A stretch of 64,000 nt of DNA from Lamellibrachia satsuma (GCA_033239005.1 BSQZ01000016.1:47531-111530); one strand, 5' to 3'. Numbered from the stretch's first letter, positions 32,249 through 42,516 are shown. A program made the numbers and translations. Notes: generated by a model not told the origin, from the sequence alone.

Positions 32249-34012
32249 TCAACGGTGGTAGCCCATGTTAGTTTTGAATGCGTCTTCTTTTGTTGTAATG
32301 TTGCAACTGTAATTGCGCAGCCCGGCTGGCCATTGACACAGTTGTGTGCGTCGGTGATTGTACACGGCGTTGAAGTTTTTACGATAGTATTCTGTTTGCA
32401 TTGGAGTGAACCCGGCGTACTGTGGTGACCCACTGAGTGTTTCGACTTGTAATGTGATCTCGTACATTACTGTGACTTGCCAACAGATGGAACCTGCTTT
32501 GTTTTCTGCGTTTAACACTGGAGGTATCATCAACACCGCTATTGGCGGTGGTGAATTTGGATACATAGGCATCTGAGATAATACGCTGCGTCCTGGACAT
32601 GGTGTTTGTTCGTTAGCATATGTGGCTTCTGTGTCGTAGTTTGGACCCGGTCTACGTGATCTGTTTCCGGTGTTACAATCTGGTTTCCACATGTTTCGCA
32701 TACTTCCCACTACTTCTATGGGACAAAGTCTACCCATACTCATGATTGGCGCGTCTACTAGTGTGTCTCCATGCATGGTGAATGACATGTTGTTGAAGAA
32801 GTATGGATTTTTGTTTTGCCATGCATACTGCCATGTTTCTCCTGGCTTCATGAATTTGATTTCTTCTGTATTCCACAACGACATGAGTTCGTCGAGTGGA
32901 ATTTCTGTGTGATTTGAATTCATATCTTTGCCAAACTGTTGCTGGAACCATTCTCTGTGTACTATGCGTGTACTTGTGATTTGTTTCAGTGACCCCTCTT
33001 CGCGTGTTACTGGTATGTTGTGTGTGAGATTTTTGTTTGGAAGTTCTTTTTCTTTCCATTCACTTTGTTGGAAAAATCCTTGTTTGGAATCTACATACTT
33101 GATGATTTGTGGTTTGACATCGAACACAAAACTAGATTGTACCTGTCCTCCTACTTGCGTTTTTTGATCGAGTATTGCAAGTAGATTTGTTAGTTTGAAT
33201 CCCGCTGCTACTACTCTCCATGCTGTAGCATTAGCCATTACTGTTTCCATTTCTGCTCTTGTTAATGCTGCATTCATATATTGATATGGTATTTCGAATG
33301 CATTGTGATTGATTGTAAGTTGTGCTAGATCCCCATCGTTGTCTCCTGTCATTGGTGAGTAATGAAAATTACCACCAGGATCTTCGTTGTTTTTAATGTA
33401 ATGTTGAAATGTACGACTGAATGATAGTGTACGAATGCCTGTTGTATCTGCATGACTTGGTTGTAGGTTTTCATTTATGATAGCTCCTACCGCTGTATCA
33501 CTAGGACCTACTTGTGGTTCTCCACCATCGTGGTCCATTTTGCCACTACTAAATGGTAATTGGTCTCCGTCTATAACTGAACCAGGATATGCACTACCGT
33601 CTTTATGAAACACTCCTTCATGTGTTATAACTACATCTAGTGCATTATGTTCGTCGTCTTGTGTTTTACTCTGTTCTGTGTTTAAACGTGCACGTTTTTC
33701 GGCGCCTGCTTGTTGAACTGCTTCGTTTTTTCGTTTAGCATCACGTCTAAGCATATTATCGCTCGCATAGTTAGTGAGTGTGTCTATTAATTCTTTGCCT
33801 TGTATTATCGCACTGATTACAGTGCCACTTGTGCTCTCTGTTTCTCGTAAACAGTCAACTAGGTCAGCGTCTGCCTGTTTAGTTGTTATAGAGCTATCTC
33901 CGTATTGAATATCATGTATGCGACAACATTCATCTATTGCACTTTGTGGTTGAGCATGGAGATCACTAGTAAACGGCCCACAGTAATTATGTCCTGGATA
34001 ATGTAAAGGCAT
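32249..34012 (-). CDS. Parvovirus-like capsid protein VP with N-terminal phospholipase A2 domain
   Basis: 587 codons. The VP1-unique region of most parvoviruses carries a PLA2 used to leave endosomes. Here residues 1-60 hold a Ca-loop-like YPGHNYCGPF and the catalytic site DECCRIHD (His-Asp pair), then YGD. The loop lacks the usual second Gly, and the CC before xxHD is more like cellular secreted PLA2 than most viral ones. Residues 110-130 are basic (AKRKNEAVQQ, EKRARLN), a possible nuclear signal. The rest has capsid jelly-roll character, with PGETWQYAW near residue 395 and SICWQVTVMYEITLQVE near residue 525. Length and layout fit a full VP. There are no internal stops. It precedes NS on the same strand. 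A GTAAGT donor overlaps the start. Confidence 0.88.
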   Translation of the reverse strand: MPLHYPGHNYCGPFTSDLHAQPQSAIDECCRIHDIQYGDSSITTKQADADLVDCLRETESTSGTVISAIIQGKELIDTLTNYASDNMLRRDAKRKNEAVQQAGAEKRARLNTEQSKTQDDEHNALDVVITHEGVFHKDGSAYPGSVIDGDQLPFSSGKMDHDGGEPQVGPSDTAVGAIINENLQPSHADTTGIRTLSFSRTFQHYIKNNEDPGGNFHYSPMTGDNDGDLAQLTINHNAFEIPYQYMNAALTRAEMETVMANATAWRVVAAGFKLTNLLAILDQKTQVGGQVQSSFVFDVKPQIIKYVDSKQGFFQQSEWKEKELPNKNLTHNIPVTREEGSLKQITSTRIVHREWFQQQFGKDMNSNHTEIPLDELMSLWNTEEIKFMKPGETWQYAWQNKNPYFFNNMSFTMHGDTLVDAPIMSMGRLCPIEVVGSMRNMWKPDCNTGNRSRRPGPNYDTEATYANEQTPCPGRSVLSQMPMYPNSPPPIAVLMIPPVLNAENKAGSICWQVTVMYEITLQVETLSGSPQYAGFTPMQTEYYRKNFNAVYNHRRTQLCQWPAGLRNYSCNITTKEDAFKTNMGYHR

Positions 34013-34067
34013 ACTTACCCCGTAGAGCCGCTTTCATCTTGTCAGAATTCTCCTTGATTCGGTCCAT
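34013..34067 (-). other. Short leader frame ending in a GTAAGT donor
   Basis: An ATG at 34,067 opens 16 codons plus one base, rich in Lys, Asp and Glu, ending at G|GTAAGT (GT at 34,018-34,017) just before the VP start. If unspliced, the frame ends within the VP start region and VP would be reached by leaky scanning. If spliced to 32,133, the phase would continue into NS. Confidence 0.45.
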
Positions 34068-34135
34068 TGTTGTAGCGTGTGATGTGAAGTCTCGAGCATC
34101 TGCTTGTGAGCCTGTCTGGACTTGATTTCCAGCGG

Positions 34136-34144
34136 TATATATAG
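34136..34144 (-). promoter_or_regulatory. TATA box for the parvovirus-like transcription unit
   Basis: Minus strand CTATATATA, about 70 nt before the leader ATG and 124 nt before VP, just inside the right terminal region. Position matches a parvoviral early promoter. Confidence 0.6.
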
Positions 34145-34195
34145 CCCAGGAATGTGTTTACCACATACCTTCGAATAGTCCAGAACCGGATGTTG

Positions 34196-34790
34196 TGCTA
34201 ACTATGCTATGCTACTTGTCTACTGCTATGGATAGGTACTGGTAGCGCCGGATTGCGAAGCACTTACTATGTGCTATATTTCCTTTTCAAAAAGTCCCCT
34301 CTCAGCAGAACTTTTTTTTCTTCTAAAGGGCTCGCACTGCATAGAAGCACTTACTATGTGCTATATTTCCTTTTCAAAAAGTCCCCTCTCAGCAGAACTT
34401 TTTTATAGTGCTACAGCGCCACCAGGTGGCGCTGTAGCCCTTTAGAAGAAAAAAAAAGTTCTGCTGAGAGGGGACTTTTTGAAAAGGAAATATAGCACAT
34501 AGTAAGTGCTTCTATGCAGTGCGAGCCAAGGGAAGCTAGGTGGCTCCACTGGTACCGTTAGCAGTGGAGCACAACTAGCTCCCATAGCGAGCACTGCATA
34601 GAAGCACTTACTATGTGCTATATTTCCTTTTCAAAAAGTCCCCTCTCAGCAGAACTTTTTTTTTCTTCTAAAGGGCTACAGCGCCACCTGGTGGCGCTGT
34701 AGCACTATAAAAAAGTTCTGCTGAGAGGGGACTTTTTGAAAAGGAAATATAGCACATAGTAAGTGCTTCTATGCAGTGCTCGCTATGGGA
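34196..34790. repeat. Right palindromic terminal region of the parvovirus-like element
   Basis: Larger than the left. It starts with an inverse of the left outer end (GGATAGGTACTGGTAGCGCC versus GGTGCTACCATTACCTATCC), then has repeated arms (CTATATTTCCTTTTCAAAAA and GTCCCCTCTCAGCAGAAC) in both orientations, two copies of the CAGCGCCACCTGGTGGCGC palindrome (one with AGG), and the GGCTCCACTG hairpin. Several nested hairpins can form. The array looks like more than one terminal repeat joined together. Confidence 0.85.
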
Positions 34791-35429
34791 GAGGTGGGTA
34801 AAAAGTTTGAATGCTAGCAAAAAAGCCAATTTATTGCATCCTCTAACACAGCTATGCTGGGGAAACTTGTGACAGCTGCATGGTGAAAATATTTTGGTAA
34901 AATAAAAATCTGTACATAGTTAGTGGTGAAGTTGCTAGTATCAAGTATTATGGAGTTTGAATAATCACCTGAGTTGCAACATATTGTCAAGGCTTCGAGT
35001 GACAGGACTTGCAGTATCCCTTTCCATGTGTTGGAGAACAGCATTTATTGATTCCTCAGTTGCTAGCAATCCCTACGGTGGTTAAAGAAAGTTTTCAGAA
35101 CCTGGATGTTGATGAAGAAATAACTGACTGTCATTTACATATTATAGATGTCGTATATATATTTGCTTCCATCATGAGTGAAGATGTTCATCAGACTGGA
35201 TGGTATAAATGAGTAATAATATTTTTACTTATTTCACAGTCAGTTTACCTTTTTTGTTCCCATGACGTCAGTAATCTTCTTCAGATGACTATCGCTATAT
35301 GGCGACACGGTAGTCATTCTACGCAGACATATCACTCTGGTGTGTGCCCCTGCAGCTGTACCCTGGGTGACCCTTCAGCAGATCATCATATATATGTGAG
35401 AGTCGGTATCCAAAATAACCAAAGAAGAG
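34791..35429. other. No gene recognised
   Basis: Right flank of the viral element. The LINE body does not resume here. Short open frames have no recognisable domain. Confidence 0.45.
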
Positions 35430-36236
35430 AGTAATGAATTAAAATTACTTGGCAAAAAAATTAAACAATCATCATTCTACCAGCGGACAAGGGATGTATC
35501 ACTGTAGTAATGGACAAAACACAGTATGAGAAGAAAGTACGAGAGATGCTAGACAACGAGAAAACATAATCCAAATTGAAGTCGGATCCAACGAATAAAT
35601 ATAAGAGAAACCTAATTGCCATCCTCGCCAGACTAAAGTGAGCAGTGGAGATCATAGAACAACGGTAATTCTATTTTCTATCCCTCAGCAGAAGCGATCC
35701 CTAGGCTGTACTGCACACCGAAAATCCACAAAAAAAAGACAAACCCTTAGACCGATAGTGGACTATACTGGCTCAATAGCTTACAACGTGTCACGAAGCC
35801 TAGCAGATCTTTTTGGTCCTATGTTAGGACTAATGCAACACCATGTCAAAAACTCAAGCCACCTGGCAGTTGAACTGAAATCAATGACCCTACACGAAGA
35901 TGACATTTTCACGTCCCATGATGTTGTGTCTTCACTAACACGCCTATATCTAAGACTATGGAAATAACCAAGACCAGACTATAGAAAAACACCACCACAG
36001 GACGATACTGGAAATAGAACTTTGTTCTGAACACAACCTATTTGGCACAGCCATGGGTAGCCTAGTGTCCTACCCATGGCTGCCTAGTGTCCCCTATTGT
36101 CACCAACCTCTTCATGGAACATCTCGAGCAAGAGACCATTTCTACAGCCCTGACCAACTGTCGACCTAGAATGTGGAAACGTTATGTAAATGACATATGA
36201 CATGCAAATTCGTGAAGCGTTCCATATTTTGAACAA
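35430..36236 (+). mobile_element. Penelope-like element, reverse transcriptase fragment (broken)
   Basis: Pieces in different frames read IILPADKGCITVVMDKTQYE, then PKIHKKKT and RPIVDYTGSIAYNVSRSLAD, HHVKNSSHLAVEL and FTSHDVVSS, and finally SPIVTNLFMEHLEQETIS with MWKRYVNDI. These are Penelope RT landmarks; the YVDD box has become YVND. A 30-bp stretch around GGTAGCCTAGTGTCCTACCC is locally duplicated near 36,060. There are multiple stops and frameshifts; no GIY-YIG domain was found. Confidence 0.8.
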
Positions 36237-36412
36237 ATTGTCTATAGATTGTGTAAATGCTAGCAGTGTGAATATGTTTATAAACAAGGTTGACGCATAT
36301 ATCAGGAGGACTGGTTACACATAGATGAAAAATGTTGGAATCTCAATAAACCAATGGCATCCTTATCCATGTGCCATCTGAGCCTTTGTCTTGGATGGCA
36401 GTCTTGTTAAAT
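36237..36412 (+). mobile_element. CR1-like LINE 3' end fragment
   Basis: Reads GTAAATGCTAGCAGTGTGAA and the CTCAATAAACCAATGGCATC tail, ending GTCTTGTTAAA. Joined directly to the Penelope-like fragment. Confidence 0.78.
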
Positions 36413-36427
36413 TTTTTATGTGTATGT

Positions 36428-37016
36428 AACCAGGGCTGAGAATCAGGCTTGTTAGTAAACGCAAATACTTTTGAATGAGCATTTGAATGCACATTCAAAT
36501 GCAGCCATGAAAAAAATTTTCTCTAATGAGCAGCTTATGGAATCACTACCTGAGTTGTGAATCCACTTTTACAACCAGTTCTTTCAATGTGTGCTATACA
36601 GAACCATGGTATATACAATTTAATTACAATTTACAATGTAGCTTTGCTAATGTAATAACTTAATGTTTTATGTGCATTCGTTTTATTTTTTCTCCATATA
36701 CACCCAAGTAAAAACAAAATTTTTAATGACTTCATATGCACAATACAAATGCTGCATGATAAAAATATTTGCATTTTAGTGTGTTCTTAAAAAAATGGTG
36801 TTTGCATTTCATTTGAATAAATTGAAACATTTCATTTGAATAAATTGAAACATTTCATTTGAATAAATTGAAACATTTCATTTGAATAAATTGAAACATT
36901 TCATTTGAATAAATTGAAACATTTCATTTGAATAAATTGAAACATTTCATTTGAATAAATTGAAACATTTGCATTCAAATGTATTGATATGCATTTGTTA
37001 ACAAGCCTGCTCAGAA
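36428..37016 (+). mobile_element. MITE with hAT-like ends and an internal minisatellite
   Basis: Starts CAGGGCTGAGAATCAGGCTT and ends in the inverse (AACAAGCCTGCTCAG), with the inverted similarity running about 40 bp to CATTCAAA. Inside, at 36,806-36,967, are seven 23-bp units of CATTTCATTTGAATAAATTG plus AAA. No transposase. The CAGGG start suggests hAT, but I could not confirm an 8-bp target duplication. Confidence 0.6.
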
Positions 37017-37369
37017 TAAAAAATACCTGTAAATATACAGATGATGTCATAATTACGATTAAAATTACAGCCTGTCACTTTTTTTGTTGACATCTGTTCA
37101 TTGGTTCATTTGCATTGCATTCCTATTCCAGTGTCGCCATCTATCAGGCTGCAACGTATACCTGTATCAAAAGAAATGTGCCAGGTTTCGCCAGAAATCA
37201 ATCTGCCTAGCATCAAAAGCATTTATGCTTCTACCACTGTGAGTTTGTCATTTGATTTTATACTCGTGATGAACACAAGAAAATGTGTGCTTTATCACGA
37301 CAAATAGAATAAAATAAAAATAAAATAAAAAAATGTATAAAACCTGTTTAAAAACAACTGACAAATGTC

Positions 37370-37478
37370 TCAGAGGGACAGATTCAACATAGATGAATAT
37401 GCTTTGGACTCTCGATAAACCAATGGCCTCTTTGTCCAATTGCTGGGTGTTTTGCTTTGAATGGCAATCTTGTTAACA
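37370..37478 (+). mobile_element. CR1-like LINE 3' end fragment (block 2 copy)
   Basis: GGACTCTCGATAAACCAATGG and GGCAATCTTGTTAAC; partner of 18,611-18,735. Confidence 0.75.
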
Positions 37479-37539
37479 ACTAGATACTGCCAGATACGTC
37501 CTGATATTCCAAAATCCATTTTGCATGTAGGAAATCTGA

Positions 37540-37809
37540 ATCACTTGAGAACAAATTGGGCCACAGAAAAATGTCAAGGAAACTGTTCTTATAAGCGTAT
37601 GCCAAAATGCTTTCTCTAAACAATAAGGTAACTGTTTAACACTAGTGGTTTCATTTGGTGACTTGTAGAACATCTAAAAAGTGGTGCTAACTGTTTCACA
37701 ACAGATGGCGACACTTTTCAGTTGTTTCCACACTAGTCAAATTAATATAGTTATGGATCCTGCTGGGGGTCTATACTAATTAGGGCATGTATGCTTAATA
37801 GGTCGAATA
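37540..37809 (-). mobile_element. MITE family A, block 2 copy, one end lost
   Basis: The right end TTAATAGGTCGAATAT is kept; the left terminal repeat seen at 18,786 is missing. Confidence 0.68.
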
Positions 37810-38351
37810 TGTGATATGTTAGAATATTTACATATTCAGAATATTACACAATTTGTCCAGCAGGATTCCCCAGAAACGAGAACTGCGGACTTCGAAGTTG
37901 ACAACCAGGTAATTGCCCAATCAAAATCTGAGTGTATTGACGAGACGAGTGGAACTCTCCACCAGGGCGTTTTTCGAAGCTAACAAGATATCAACGCCAC
38001 CTGGTGAGACATTAGCAATAATGAAAATTTACGATTTCGGGTATTTGTCATGTAATAATACTTGAGGAGTATATTATCGCTCACTCCACAGCACTATTTG
38101 GACCGCAAAAGTGCGCAGAATTTAATATGATTTTTATACATGGAACAATTGAACGAATGCACTAGCATAGGAAAAATAAGAGGTCAGCATTATTGTTTAG
38201 TGGCGTAAATAATTTAGGCCAATCTATAATTCCTGATCACCATGAATTGGTCTGACAAAAATGTTTTCCCTTGTATATAAGTGTATAATATGCACTTGAT
38301 CTTTTAAGTAAAATAGGAATGGAAAAATGCATATTATACACATACTGTTAT

Positions 38352-38636
38352 GGTAGTTTACAAGCCACTTAGGGGGCCATCCCAAAACATTGATGATTGC
38401 TTGTAAGCCACTTCCAAGCCATCCCAAAACATCGATGATAGCTTACAAGCCACTTAGGGGCCATCCCAAATCATTGATGATAGCTTACAAGCCACTTAGG
38501 GGCCATCCCAAATCATTGATGATAGCTTACAAGCCACTTAGCGGCCATCCCAAAACGATAACAGCTTAATTAAAGGCCATTTAAGGGCCATCCCAAAACA
38601 CTGATGATAGTTTACAAGCCACTTAGATCAATGTAA
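38352..38636 (+). repeat. 42-bp minisatellite, six to seven copies
   Basis: Units of GATGATAGCTTACAAGCCAC plus TTAGGGGCCATCCCAAATCA TT. Block 1 has only two diverged units. Confidence 0.88.
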
Positions 38637-39129
38637 GTCATAGTTTCATGTGTGGTTCTCAGATTAAATGAGATTGGTTTTGTTTGGCATCAAACATTGA
38701 TGTTTTTAGCTGATCCCTCATTTGCTGGACCGACAAACCGCACAGTTATATGGCCTGTTATATTCCTCACAGGTCGTCATCTTATTGGCTCAAGCGACAA
38801 GTCTGAAGAGTGGAGGAAACATTTAGGGTAAGTTCCCGTTCTGTTCGCTTTTCCAGTCTTGCATCGTAGAGTTTAAAACAAAATAAAAGTCATGGTTTGG
38901 AGCCATGCAACTAAAAGTCAATAACAACTACTCATTTGTAGTTGCAATCAAGAATATCATGCCTGTGATTTTCTTAGAATTTTTTTGTAAAAGGCAGATA
39001 TTCCAGAATTTCCAGTCAAATCTCAGTTTAACTAGGGGCTGACATGTTAACCAGCATGACTGATATGCAGACTATCATTGTGACGTAGTAAAGGCGGTGG
39101 GTATGTACACAAATATCAAAAACTCTTCA

Positions 39130-39390
39130 ATTAAATGCACTGCTATTTCAGAAAGGGACTAATTTAGTAAACAAAGGCCAAACTAAGTTACATGAGTTGA
39201 GTTTGGATGCAAACAGCGTGGCCATATCCTATTGGCAAGCATAGGATTAGGTGTTTACAAATAGATTTTTGTTTTGTGAGTGAATATTGCCACACTACCG
39301 CACACGTGACGTATGGTTAGCTAATGGTAAGGTTTTCTTAGTAAAACACTGGCGTGATATTCTGAATTGTAGTTGCAAATGGTTATGTTT
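39130..39390 (+). mobile_element. MITE family B, partial copy
   Basis: Matches 16,995-17,260 (GTTGAGTTTGGATGCAAACA and AAAACACTGGCGTGATATTC). Confidence 0.65.
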
Positions 39391-40499
39391 TAGTCACTTT
39401 TATAGTTGCATAGGCCCAAAACCATGACATTTGTTTCTCTTTAATTTGCAACAATTATTTGAAAATTCCAGTGAGAATAATTACTAGAATGATTTACACA
39501 GCATTGTAATGAATGGCAATGAATGGTGTATTCTATTGTGTAAGCTAGCTGCGATGACAATTGCATATTGGAAAAATGTGTTTGTTTGACACTGTTTTAC
39601 CTCTCAAAAACTTATTTCTCTGGATATTTGGGCCTAATCTCTAGGCCTTCAAATGTGGACTAACTTTGCTTTCAGTGTGTCACATGACCGGAGACTTTCC
39701 ATTGAGATGAATGCCAAGAAATGTTGCCAACAGATAAAGTTTCTTTGATGAACATTGCATTACGTCAAACAAATATCTTTGTTGCTTGTTTTCTTGTCCT
39801 CTCTCCAGGACGACGTCTGCTACAGCGCCTACGGAAAGCAGACTTGACCAAGTCATATAGCATTATGTCATATCAAAGGTGTTAACATTACCACCTTTTG
39901 GATGGGAAATAAAAAAAATTCCCCTGTTACCGCTTACCCACTTTTTGGACAAAATGTCCCGTTTTTTTTATTTTAGAGAAAAAAAATTCACCTTAATATC
40001 CATCCATATGTGGATGAGGCCATTCAAGGCACGTTATTTCTTTGGTCTCCAGTGATTTCATATTTACTTGCCCGTGCACTCAATTGCAACTGAGACATTT
40101 GAGACCCATAAATAATAACACATGAAAACCCGTTTAAAATGACGAATGTTAAGTGGCGGATGACGTTTCATAAGCACTTTCCCTGCTTTTACATGAGCAG
40201 ATGTTGACACGTTTGTCACACTGAAGTTGTTCCACATTATCTATGCTCAATGTCTAGGCCTACGCTGCAATGTAATTATCACGTGATAGCAGATGTAACT
40301 TATGAAGTAATAACAAACATACGGTGTGACGTGACGTTATTGCACTGTGATACCTCGCTGACATTTACACCACAATTAATTAATTTAAAATTCAAATATT
40401 GGTGCGTGCGTGTTTCCACACAATGATTACTGTGAAAGTATTTTTTTGGGGGGCAATTTTACCTGTCATAGTAAATAACATATACTGTACATTATTAAT

Positions 40500-41100
40500 A
40501 ATGCCATTGATAGAGATATGTTATGTGTTAAGTTTTATAATAATAAATATGAAATCTTGCCTATTGTCACAGGTTATGTCATGTAAACGTTTCCAAAATT
40601 TATATGTGAATATGTCTGACGTTTATGTTTGCAATTTTAATGTAATGTCATGAATGCAACGATGGCAATGTCATTGATAGATATAGATGGATTAAATCAT
40701 AATAATAATAAATATGAAATCTTGATTAGCTAGTTAGTTACTACGTCGTGTCTTAGTTTACAGTTGATATAAATTATGAATGTGTGTCAGCTTTATGTTT
40801 ACAGTCGGAATGTATTAATGTAATGGAATATCATACAAAACGTGTCTATTGCCATGCAGAGTGTCATGTTTACAAAATGTATTATATGAATGGATGTAAT
40901 GTTTATAGTTTGAATATATGAATGTAATGATAGGTATACAGTTCACGGGTAGACTGTTCGTGCATGCGTTGGTGCGTGAGTGTGTGCGTACATGTTGTCT
41001 ATGTGCATGTATGCATTAACTGCCATGTTTGCCATCTATATAATAATTACATGTAACTGTTACTGATAACGTGCTGTCTACAACGATATTCATTGTCACG
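40500..41100. other. AT-rich degenerate repeats, block 2
   Basis: Equivalents of the 21.7-22.5 kb repeats, with fewer units. No gene. Confidence 0.65.
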
Positions 41101-41192
41101 CACGATGTGACGTCCAGTGTAATACATTCGGGTATCTCACAGTTATAAATAACAATGCGATATATATACCTTATCGAAGAATAATGGGTTTA

Positions 41193-41265
41193 TGCACGTG
41201 TTGCTTTAGAATGTTGTATCGGGGTCGCAAACTTGCTCAATACAACATTCTAAAGCAACCGTGCA
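41193..41265. repeat. Near-perfect 73-nt hairpin
   Basis: TGCACGTGTTGCTTTAGAAT continues through GTTGTAT and pairs, with a single bulged base, with ATACAACATTCTAAAGCAAC plus CGTGCA, leaving a loop of about 20 nt. Stem length (about 26 bp) and total size resemble a microRNA precursor, but it could equally be a tiny palindromic MITE. Strand unknown. Confidence 0.7.
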
Positions 41266-41526
41266 TAAAGCCTCGTGTCTTTCAATAAGTGTATAGCATT
41301 GAATATGTATTCATGGAATATAGTGTTGTGTTTGTTCTTTACGAATACATTTCAGATAATATAAAGAGACAGTGTCACGTGTGTGGTTTGTTCATTATAA
41401 GTGAATAGTCACTTCTTCAAATAATATTATGCCAAGGACAAGGTGAGGAATTATAATTTTTCCATACCTTTTATTTTCATAAATGCTTTGCCAACTTCTG
41501 TAGTCACCATCGTGTATGTCACCTCT

Positions 41527-41860
41527 TCTTAGAAGGTTGAGCAGCGTAACGGTTAGAATGTCCGGCTCTCGATCGAGAGAACCCAGCTTCGAATCATCTT
41601 GCTGCCGTTTTGAAGCTTTGGCAATTTCGTTCATTGCCACAGTTCACTCTGCTGTAAATGAATACCTGGCCACAGACTGATGTGGATATATGCATACGCA
41701 TAGCCGTAGTCTTCGCGCAGTAATTGCATCGTGGCTGAATGCTTCCCAGAGAAGTCGAGCTGGCGTTGCCACGAACAGGTCGGCCACGAGGTGACGTGTA
41801 AAGCGCTTTGAACAGTCCCAAAGATTGAATACAGCGCTATATAAGCACTTAGTTTTAGCA
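41527..41860 (+). mobile_element. tRNA-derived SINE
   Basis: A-box-like GTAACGGTTAGAATG and B-box-like AGCTTCGAATC, then TTGCTGCCGTTTTGAAGCTT, GCAGTAATTGCATCG and the tail CGCTATATAAGCACTTAG. Absent from block 1, so inserted after the duplication or lost from block 1. Confidence 0.8.
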
Positions 41861-42485
41861 TAACGGTGTGGCAGCACCAATGGTAGAACTGCGGATGGGG
41901 ATGTATCACTATTTCGCCTCCGGGTCCAAGGCATAACAGTCGGGTGCCAGCAATTGTGAGACAGTAGCCCCTTTCTAGGATTTCTTGTTCTTGCGTTTTG
42001 AACAGGCAAGTTGGCCTATTTAAGGAAAATAGCAATTATGCTGTACAGAAAGTAAATCTTGTGGCTGTTTAATAGCGTACGACTGTGACAGTTAACATTG
42101 CCACCAATGGAGAAATAAATAATCACTTGTCCCCAGACAGGGAGAGAGAATTAACTTCGTGAGCACTAACTGTGTGTTATGACTGCCTCGGGATGCATGT
42201 CAACGTTTGTCGGGCTACAACTAATTGTATCGTAGAGCGATTACAACAACTAACAACATAACACCTCTTGAAAGGGTGCGATTGCTCACAGTTTCTGTGT
42301 TGAGGATGGCGGAGAGACAATGTGCCACTGGAAGCTATTGTCTTGTCAGTTGACACGAAGTGACGTAGTAATTGACCCTGTGTTACAGGGCATGACAGTC
42401 TGCCTTCTAGTGCCACATGCCAGGGGAATTAATAGGTGAGTTATTGTCATATTTCTGAACTGCTGACATGGTGACAATGTCTACT

Positions 42486-42516
42486 ACACCTGTCACCATC
42501 AACAGGTGTATATAAG
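42486..42516 (+). promoter_or_regulatory. Inverted E-box pair and TATA box, small-gene copy 2
   Basis: ACACCTG ... CAGGTG joined to TATATAAG at 42,509. Upstream CTGAACTGCTGACATGGTGA is also shared by all copies. Confidence 0.78.

Larger units (their letters stand above)
30294..34790 (-). mobile_element. Integrated parvovirus-like genome (endogenous viral element)
   Basis: About 4.5 kb with palindromic terminal regions at both ends and two large open frames, both on the minus strand: VP (34,012-32,249), then NS (32,118-30,568). Size, palindromic ends, an HUH/SF3 NS protein and a PLA2-bearing VP identify Parvoviridae. Neither frame has an internal stop. Known monosense parvoviruses have NS before VP, and ambisense ones have them on opposite strands; this element is VP then NS on one strand. 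The left edge abuts the LINE body. I see no target-site duplication. Confidence 0.9.
37840..39847 (+). pseudogene. Duplicated 3' exons of the VPS9 gene, decayed
   Basis: Copies of exon 17 (37,840-38,003), exon 18 (38,773-38,827) and exon 19 (39,809-39,847, TGA kept). Exon 17 has an internal deletion of a few bases that breaks its frame: the LSV...RRVELSTR part falls in another frame. Exon 18 is still open (GSSDKSEEWRKHLG) with intact splice sites. The first acceptor of exon 19 is deleted. No upstream exons accompany them, so no complete protein can be made here. Confidence 0.78.

Noticed and set aside
32730..33059. Minus-strand 109-codon frame inside VP
   Set aside because: Overlaps VP in another frame without motif or start context; treated as a shadow.
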